A DNA stretch of 64,000 bases. Source: Maridesulfovibrio sp. (lineage in GTDB: Bacteria > Desulfobacterota > Desulfovibrionia > Desulfovibrionales > Desulfovibrionaceae). Positions 58,013-64,000 of the stretch are shown here, piece by piece. The DNA is taken from the NCBI RefSeq assembly GCF_963667685.1, contig NZ_OY763930.1, positions 2,319,435-2,383,434 on the forward strand, given 5' to 3'. The position numbers and the translations under genes are program-made. Position 1 is the stretch's first letter. Each line of letters begins with the position of its first letter. The notes under the pieces are model-generated. The model was not told the DNA's origin, searched no databases, and saw only the letters and a list, made by a program, of their open reading frames with translations.

Positions 58013-58972
58013 TTACTTTAGGCTGTAGCAAACTTTGTTCAGCGACTCCAACACATCCTTTTCCGCAGGCAACTCCCCATAAACAATAGCCCCAAGGCCA
58101 TCCCGATACGCAGAACTTAGCGACTTCCATATGTTTTCTGTGTCAGCAAAAATAGGGCATTCGGCAATATCCATGTCTATCCACTTGCCATCTCCAACTG
58201 GGGCTCCTTGATCATATTTCCGCACCACTTCCAGTAACTCATGAAAATCAGGAGAGCCTACGAATGTTTGAATTTCTTCTCTCTGCATAAGTTGGTGGAT
58301 ATCGTAGATATGCCTGATTTTCTGGCGCAGAGATTCGATCGGAGTTTCACTGCATGAAGCTTTGACTATTGCCATTATTTTTTCAGTGAAGGTCCGCTCA
58401 AGGCAGAGAACCTGAAACGAGAAAGGCTGAAGGTCAAATTGCTTGATAATTTCATCTTGCCCACGGCTTTTCAGAAAGTCGTAAATATAAGTAGAAATCG
58501 GCATTGGCTGAACGGGTGATGGATGGGCGAAGGCGTTCACTTCTAGCAAAATTTTATTTGAAACTGATCCAAATGTTCCATCGAATGACTTTGGGTAGGA
58601 ATAGTAGATCTTACGGATCATAGAACCTTTACTGCTGCCTTCCAGTTCTTCTTTTAAATCTACACTCGCTACTGTGGTGATTCTTTTGAGTAGCTTTTTT
58701 GTCTGGTTAGCTGGCTGGTCCTTGTCTGTAATGACGGCAAGGTCAACATCTTCTGAAAAGCGTTCGATACATCCGTATGCTTTGGAAAGTGAAGTCCCGC
58801 CTTTGAATACAGTCACCGCTGCGAGATCTGTCTGGGCAATGCGATAAAGAGCCAATGTTAGCCAGTAATCTTTTTCAATGAAGATGTTTTGCAGGCGGAG
58901 GTGTTCTGCTGTGGCCTGTATCGCGTCTTCAAAAAACTCTTTGGATTCGTGAAGCTTCACACTATACCCCAT
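58013..58972 (-). CDS. AbiEii-type nucleotidyltransferase toxin
   Basis: The 319-residue protein has the nucleotidyltransferase motif FKGGTSLSKAYG near residue 57 followed by RFSEDVDLAV, giving the two catalytic acidic residues. This is the AbiEii/AbiGii family, a type IV toxin that modifies tRNA with nucleotides. The C-terminal half has the AbiEii-specific helical part. It overlaps the upstream antitoxin-like gene by 16 bases. Confidence 0.92.
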   Translation of the reverse strand: MGYSVKLHESKEFFEDAIQATAEHLRLQNIFIEKDYWLTLALYRIAQTDLAAVTVFKGGTSLSKAYGCIERFSEDVDLAVITDKDQPANQTKKLLKRITTVASVDLKEELEGSSKGSMIRKIYYSYPKSFDGTFGSVSNKILLEVNAFAHPSPVQPMPISTYIYDFLKSRGQDEIIKQFDLQPFSFQVLCLERTFTEKIMAIVKASCSETPIESLRQKIRHIYDIHQLMQREEIQTFVGSPDFHELLEVVRKYDQGAPVGDGKWIDMDIAECPIFADTENIWKSLSSAYRDGLGAIVYGELPAEKDVLESLNKVCYSLK

Positions 58973-59700
58973 GCCTTTTTATTTTTCAGAATAGTTTCAG
59001 ATATTGGCAATTTGTATTTCGTATATGGATTCAAAGTCGCACGCAATGACTCGATCAGAAAGGGTTTAGCTAACCCTTCAGGAATGGTTTCGCAAAGACT
59101 TCCACAAAGGGCTCGAACCATGGGAGGGTATGCTTTCGCAAACTCAACCAGTCTTTTCAATTCTCCTTCTGTAAGGTCTTTCATCTTTCTCCCGACCGCA
59201 GCAACAATTTCGTCCGGTGTGCAATCCTGAGCTTTCTTGATGAACCTTAGAGCTTCGAGCAGCTCTATCAGTGGGATGTCTTCTTTCTCTATTGATGAAA
59301 CATAACTGCGCACGAACTGGACTTGAAGTTTGCCTACAGTTTGTTTTTTTCTAGGAGTGATACTCGCAATGGTTAGAGTACTCGGAACCTGCGTGGCTAT
59401 CTGAAGCTTGAGATATACTGACTGTCCGGTGAGAATTCCGGTAACCCTATCGTCTTTGCGTGTTTGAAAGGAAATAAGTTCTTCGTCAGAAGGGCTGACC
59501 TTCCCAAAAATGGTTTCCTTTGGGCGGTAGAAAGCTCCTTTTGCTTGCCGGATTAAAACCTGCTTTTTGACCAGACGTTCCAAAGCCTTCGCTAGAGCTT
59601 GTGGCTTGCTTTTCTGCAAGTCTCTAAAGTCCTGATAAGTGATGATCTTCCCCGGTGGGATTGATTCTATATAGTTATTTATCTGCGCTGAAACTTGCAT
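58957..59700 (-). CDS. AbiEi-type antitoxin (DUF6088-like)
   Basis: The 247-residue protein begins with a winged-helix DNA-binding part (about 1-75: IIESIPPGKIITYQDFRD-like start, ALAKALERLVKKQVLIRQ) and continues with a DUF6088/AbiEi-like C-terminal domain. AbiEi represses its own operon and neutralises AbiEii. AGGAG precedes the ATG. It leads a three-gene operon; an inverted repeat over the promoter is the likely operator. Confidence 0.88.
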   Translation of the reverse strand: MQVSAQINNYIESIPPGKIITYQDFRDLQKSKPQALAKALERLVKKQVLIRQAKGAFYRPKETIFGKVSPSDEELISFQTRKDDRVTGILTGQSVYLKLQIATQVPSTLTIASITPRKKQTVGKLQVQFVRSYVSSIEKEDIPLIELLEALRFIKKAQDCTPDEIVAAVGRKMKDLTEGELKRLVEFAKAYPPMVRALCGSLCETIPEGLAKPFLIESLRATLNPYTKYKLPISETILKNKKAWGIV

Positions 59701-59743
59701 GATTTAATCCGCTCCTGAAATTAAGATATTCTCCTTTTGTTAT

Positions 59744-59775
59744 TTGTCAAGTTTTTAGTGGTTAAAACATGACAA
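59744..59775 (-). promoter_or_regulatory. Operator and promoter of the AbiE operon
   Basis: TTGTCAAGTTTT (59744-59755) and AAAACATGACAA (59764-59775) form an inverted repeat with one mismatch and 8-base spacer. On the minus strand TTGACA (-35) lies in one arm and TATCTT follows 16 bases later as -10. AbiEi proteins bind inverted repeats of this kind, so autorepression fits. Confidence 0.7.
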
Positions 59776-59935
59776 GATGATGCTATTTATCCTTAGTCCT
59801 CAGGGTAAATGATAATTAAAAATATTCTTTAAAAAAACATTTTTTCATTTAGATAAGCATAATACCTAACCCCGAAAAAGGGTTTACATTCTATTGAATG
59901 CAGCCTCTTAACGAACTCATGAAAAACAGTAAAAA

Positions 59936-62900
59936 TTATTTTGGGTTCATCACTTTTTTTAGTTTTATTTCTTCAACACCACAATAAAGCACAGGCACTA
60001 CAAATACGGTAAGTATGGCAATAGTCATGCCTCCGAATGATGGAATTGCCATAGGAACCATAATATCTGATCCGCGACCTGTTGAGGTTAGGATAGGGAG
60101 TAGTGCAAGGATAGTAGTTGCCGAGGTCATCAGAGCCGGGCGGATTCTTCTTTGTGCTCCTTTAATGATAGCCTGCTTGATTTGGGGAATGCTGGTAGCT
60201 TTACGTTCATTTTTAGTTTCATCCAGATAGGTTGCCATGATAACTCCATCGTCCGAGGCTATGCCGAATAGAGCTAAAAAACCGACCCAAATGGCAACAC
60301 TTAAGTTGATGGGAGCTACCTGAAATAATTCGCGCATGGGTGTGTTAAATACGGTAAAATGCATAAACCACGGTTGACCGTACATCCATACCATAAGAAA
60401 TCCGCCGGACCATGCAACGAAAATGCCTGAAAAGACCATTAGAGTTGTTGCTAGGGATTTGAACTGTAAATATAAAATAAGTACTATGAACATCAGTGCC
60501 AGTGGCAGGATTATAGCAAGTTTCTTTTGTGCTCTGATCTGATTTTCATAACTACCTGCAAATTCGTATGAAACTCCGGCAGGAATAGTCAGCTCGCCTG
60601 ATTTAATTTTAGAATTAAGAAAAGTCTGAGTCTGCTCAACTACATCCACTTCGGCAAACCCTGGTTTTTTGTCGAACAGTACGTAGCCGACCAGAAATGT
60701 ATCTTCACTTTTGATGACCTGCGGTCCGCGAATATATTTTATCTCTGCCAGTTGGCTGAGCGGGATTTGTTCTCCGGCCGGAGTGCTTACAAGAATATTG
60801 CCGAGATCATCTATGTTATCGCGCAGCTCTCTCATGTAGCGAACCCTGACAGGATAACGTTCACGACCTTCGACAGTCGTTGTCACTACCTTACCGCCGA
60901 CAGCCACTTCAATAACATCCTGTACCTGTGAAAGCATAATTCCATATCTTGCAATGGCTTCACGATCGATAACAATTTCAAGGTATGGTTTACCCACGAT
61001 GCGGTCGGCAATAACGGCTTCCGGCTGTATTGACCCTACCTGCTTGAGCAGTCTTTCCAGATCAAGAGCTACTTTTTCCAGTGTTTCCAGATTTGGGCCT
61101 TTAACTTTGATGCCCATGGGAGCTCGCATGCCGGATTGCAGCATTACAATTCTTGCGGCTATTGGTTGCAGTTTCGGCGCGGAAGTTACTCCGGGGATTT
61201 TAGCTGCTTTGACTATTTCATCCCATATATCATCCGGAGAAGTTATACCTTTCCAGCTCTTGCGTTTTGGATTCAGCTCTGGACTAAGGGCAGATCGCCA
61301 AATTCTGAAAGGTTTACCATTTTCATCAGGAATAAGTTCTCCATTGTCGTCTCTAGCATAGTATCCTTGCACTAAATAGGGATATCCGTCCTTTGCCGGA
61401 ACAAGGTCACCTTTGACATTGCGAAAGTAGTCTTTTTGATCGGGGTCATATTTAAAACGGAGTCTCTCTCCTGATTTACTAACAACATATTCGGATTTAT
61501 AATTAATGACAGTTTCGATCATGGAAATAGGCGCTGGATCGAGAGGCGTTTCTGCTCTTCCGAGTTTGCCAACGGCCGATTCCACTTCTGGAATAGATTG
61601 AATCATCATATCCTGTTTACGCAGAACATCATGAGCTTCGCCTATGGATGCATGCGGCATAGTGGTGGGCATGAACAAAAATGCGCCTTCATCAAGGTCC
61701 GGCATAAATTCCTTACCTAAGCCGGGGAAAGTGTGAGCCAGTTTGATGTACGGAGCAGAGGTTCTGATTGTGTCAGGTAGGAATGATGTAAGATTGCCGA
61801 AGCCAAGCCAGATAGACATTCCCAACGCAATGATAAAAGTTGGCAGAGATAAAAAGAGTAATTTATGATTAAGGCACCATCCAAGCATTCTGGCGTAGTT
61901 GTAACGGAATAATTCGAAAAAGAGCATTAAACTTCCGATAATTAAGGCTACAAAAGCATAATTATTGCTCATGCCTTTTTCCGGTCCGAGCGGCAGCCAC
62001 GAACTTGTAAGAACGGAGGCGACCAAACCTACAATTACCCATGTTTCTGCATACCCTATAAATTTATGAGTCTTCGCAGGAACAAATGGCAATATAAAGT
62101 GCTTTATACCCAGATAAATAAAGAAAATTCCAACCCACCATTTCAGTATTATGGAAAGAGTAATTCCAGAAAGGATGTAGAGGGCCGAACGAATATAAGA
62201 TTGCTTCCCCTTGGCAAATTTTTTACGCGCAGTGAACAGAAGTTGAGCTAAAGGCGGTAAAACCGTCAAAGCTACAATGATGGAGGACAGTAACGCGAAA
62301 GTTTTCGTATAAGCTAATGGTTTGAATAGTTTTCCTTCGGCTCCGTCCATGGCAAATACAGGCATAAAGCTGACGATTGTAGTGGCAACAGCAGTCATTA
62401 CTGCGCTGCCGACTTCTGTTGTTCCATCGTAAATAAGCTTAAGGCGGCTGACTCCCTCTTCTGCCGTTTCGAGCTTTTTCAGTATGTTTTCACAGATGAT
62501 AATCCCCATGTCGACCATGGTTCCGATTGCAATTGCAATTCCTGATAGAGCTACAATGTTTGCATCAACTTTGAAGACTCTCATACCCATAAAGCTCATG
62601 AGTACGGCAAGAGGCAATAATGAAGAAATAAGTAATGAACTTTTAAGGTGCATGACCGCAATAAGGACTACAATGATAGTAATCAGTATTTCTTCAGTCA
62701 GGGCTGTGTTAAGCGTGCCGAGGGTCTCATGAATCAAGTTTGAGCGGTCATAAAAAGGAACAATCGTCAGTTTACTTTTTGTCCCGTCCGGCAGAATCTT
62801 TGAGGGTAATCCCGGTGAAATAGCTTTTATCTTGCTTTTGATATTATCAATTACCTGCAGTGGATTTTCGCCATAGCGGACAACTGCAACTCCGCCGACA

Positions 62901-63847
62901 ACTTCTGCACCGCCTTTATCCAGAACTCCACGACGCAGGGCCGGACCTTCAGCCACCCGCGCGACATCGCGAACATGAATAGGGATGTCATTTACAACTT
63001 TAACAACTGAGCTTTCAATATCAGATATCTTTTTGATGAACCCGATACCTCTGATGACATATTCAGCGTTGTTAATTTCGATAGTACGTGCGCCAACATC
63101 AAGGTTGGAATTTTTTACAGCGCGATATACTTCGCTAAGAGTTACATTCGCAGCTCTCATTGCATCGGGATCGACATCAATCTGATACTCTTTTACAAAG
63201 CCTCCGACAGAAGCCACTTCGCTTACTCCTTCAGCAGAGAGCAGCGCGTAGCGGACATACCAATCCTGTGTTGAGCGCAATTCATCAAGGTCCCACCCTC
63301 CGGTGGGATTGCCGTCAGGGTCGCGTCCTTCAATTGTGTACCAATATACCTGACCTAAGGCCGTTGCATCAGGCCCCAGAGATGGTTTTATACCCGCTGG
63401 GAGAGTTCCAGCCGGAAGACTGTTAAGCTTTTCGAGCAACCGTGAACGGGACCAGTAAAAGTCTACATCTTCTTTAAAAATGACGTAAATTGTTGAGAAA
63501 CCGAACATGGAGTAACTGCGAACGGTCTTTACTCCGGGCACACCGAGCAGGGCCACGGTCAGCGGATAACTTATCTGATCTTCCACATCCTGAGGGGAAC
63601 GACCAAGCCATTTGGTGAAAATAATCTGCTGATTCTCACCGATATCAGGAATTGCATCAACGGGGACGGGGGATCTGTCTATTCCGTCAATTTTCCAGTT
63701 GAAAGGCGCAGTATATATTCCCCCGCAAATGACCATAATCAAGAGGATGGCAACAATCAGTTTCTGCTCAAGGCAAAACAGTATGACCTTTTCTGTTAAG
63801 GTGCGGGGTACAGGGCGTTTTGGTTCAGGTTTTAAATTATCACTCAT
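59936..63847 (-). CDS. cusA: CusA/CzcA family heavy-metal efflux RND transporter
   Basis: The 1303-residue inner-membrane pump has the RND layout: helices at both ends of two large periplasmic loops, the proton-relay region TMVDMGIIICENI in helix 4, and the repeated FGIASDDGVIMATY in the second half. PVPVDAIPDIGENQ at the start is typical of CusA/CzcA. A GMRAPMGIKVKG motif lies in the second porter loop. It is about 250 residues longer than CusA. Extra segments lie near 555-670 (additional hydrophobic stretches) and 795-880 (hydrophilic insertion). The adaptor gene lies immediately upstream. Confidence 0.93.
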   Translation of the reverse strand: MSDNLKPEPKRPVPRTLTEKVILFCLEQKLIVAILLIMVICGGIYTAPFNWKIDGIDRSPVPVDAIPDIGENQQIIFTKWLGRSPQDVEDQISYPLTVALLGVPGVKTVRSYSMFGFSTIYVIFKEDVDFYWSRSRLLEKLNSLPAGTLPAGIKPSLGPDATALGQVYWYTIEGRDPDGNPTGGWDLDELRSTQDWYVRYALLSAEGVSEVASVGGFVKEYQIDVDPDAMRAANVTLSEVYRAVKNSNLDVGARTIEINNAEYVIRGIGFIKKISDIESSVVKVVNDIPIHVRDVARVAEGPALRRGVLDKGGAEVVGGVAVVRYGENPLQVIDNIKSKIKAISPGLPSKILPDGTKSKLTIVPFYDRSNLIHETLGTLNTALTEEILITIIVVLIAVMHLKSSLLISSLLPLAVLMSFMGMRVFKVDANIVALSGIAIAIGTMVDMGIIICENILKKLETAEEGVSRLKLIYDGTTEVGSAVMTAVATTIVSFMPVFAMDGAEGKLFKPLAYTKTFALLSSIIVALTVLPPLAQLLFTARKKFAKGKQSYIRSALYILSGITLSIILKWWVGIFFIYLGIKHFILPFVPAKTHKFIGYAETWVIVGLVASVLTSSWLPLGPEKGMSNNYAFVALIIGSLMLFFELFRYNYARMLGWCLNHKLLFLSLPTFIIALGMSIWLGFGNLTSFLPDTIRTSAPYIKLAHTFPGLGKEFMPDLDEGAFLFMPTTMPHASIGEAHDVLRKQDMMIQSIPEVESAVGKLGRAETPLDPAPISMIETVINYKSEYVVSKSGERLRFKYDPDQKDYFRNVKGDLVPAKDGYPYLVQGYYARDDNGELIPDENGKPFRIWRSALSPELNPKRKSWKGITSPDDIWDEIVKAAKIPGVTSAPKLQPIAARIVMLQSGMRAPMGIKVKGPNLETLEKVALDLERLLKQVGSIQPEAVIADRIVGKPYLEIVIDREAIARYGIMLSQVQDVIEVAVGGKVVTTTVEGRERYPVRVRYMRELRDNIDDLGNILVSTPAGEQIPLSQLAEIKYIRGPQVIKSEDTFLVGYVLFDKKPGFAEVDVVEQTQTFLNSKIKSGELTIPAGVSYEFAGSYENQIRAQKKLAIILPLALMFIVLILYLQFKSLATTLMVFSGIFVAWSGGFLMVWMYGQPWFMHFTVFNTPMRELFQVAPINLSVAIWVGFLALFGIASDDGVIMATYLDETKNERKATSIPQIKQAIIKGAQRRIRPALMTSATTILALLPILTSTGRGSDIMVPMAIPSFGGMTIAILTVFVVPVLYCGVEEIKLKKVMNPK

Positions 63848-63859
63848 AGCTGTTACGCT

Positions 63860-64000
63860 CTATTCCTTATCTTTGAGCTGACGCTTAATTTCACCGCACT
63901 GGAGCATGGTTTCTCCAAAGTAGGGATTTCGAATGTTTTCGTCGCTTTGCAGCCACATGGCTCCTTTAAAATCAAAAGCCATAGGGCAGAATATTTCGTA
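63860..64000 (-). CDS. C-terminal end of a CusB-type efflux adaptor (partial)
   Basis: Only the last 46 residues are inside the window. They contain FCPMAF, then DENIRNPYFGETMLQCGEI, matching the C-terminal metal-binding domain (DUF3347/YHS-like region) found on copper-efflux periplasmic adaptors. The Cys and Met residues fit copper or silver handling. It ends 12 bases before cusA, so the adaptor and pump are co-transcribed. The gene continues to the right of the window. Confidence 0.8.
   Translation of the reverse strand, partial: YEIFCPMAFDFKGAMWLQSDENIRNPYFGETMLQCGEIKRQLKDKE

Overview
The window looks like chromosome from a marine Desulfovibrio-type sulfate reducer, probably the Maridesulfovibrio group. 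This is inferred from gene content: a Tat-exported Fe-S protein with an octaheme cytochrome c and cytochrome b, an adenosylcobalamin-dependent ribonucleotide reductase, tandem MoeA genes, moderate GC, and an intergenic repeat of a kind I associate with these genomes. No rRNA, CRISPR array or insertion sequence is visible.

Layout. 0.3-9 kb: small metabolic genes (YkgJ-like protein, DUF523 protein, serine dehydratase, MetC, MetF), a glycosyltransferase, a PilZ protein and two exported proteins. 9.4-12.4 kb: class II ribonucleotide reductase behind a cobalamin riboswitch. 12.8-15.2 kb: a permease, a metallo-hydrolase and tRNA-Leu(CAG). 15.4-22.6 kb: citrate synthase, then a sigma-54 activator with a Cys-rich PAS domain, transcribed away from a four-gene octaheme cytochrome complex that has its own sigma-54 promoter. 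22.6-28.3 kb: argB, mobB, moeA, a MoeA-PBP fusion and two small genes on the minus strand. 28.5-36.8 kb: SatP, PilZ, MFS, K+ channel, an orphan protein and the classical rplU-rpmA-obgE-proB order. 36.9-40 kb: a 1028-residue radical SAM / ArsM-like methyltransferase / DUF5714 fusion. 40-43.8 kb: a packed seven-gene redox operon. One of its genes has an in-frame UGA followed at the right distance by a SECIS-like hairpin, so it is a candidate selenoprotein. 43.9-44.7 kb: promoter, SAM-I riboswitch, terminator and a 90-residue gene of unknown function. 44.7-48.1 kb: recN and an orphan OppBC pair.

48.35-59.9 kb is an AT-rich accessory island beside tRNA-Ala(GGC). It holds an orphan protein, an AlpA-like HTH, a PrimPol-type primase, an origin-like repeat cluster, an oriT-like nested hairpin, and mobC/mobA with mobB and mobD nested out of frame in mobA as in ColE1. 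These are followed by a 3' tRNA fragment, a protease/nuclease-like pair, a DUF6573 pseudogene, and an AbiE operon with an added Abi_C gene and an operator-like inverted repeat. 59.9-64 kb: a CusA-type metal efflux pump and the end of its adaptor.

The points most worth checking are the UGA/SECIS gene (41785-42027), the SAM-I riboswitch unit (43926-44639), the triple fusion (36895-39981) and the cobalamin riboswitch in front of a B12-dependent enzyme. All family calls come from reading motifs; no database search was run.
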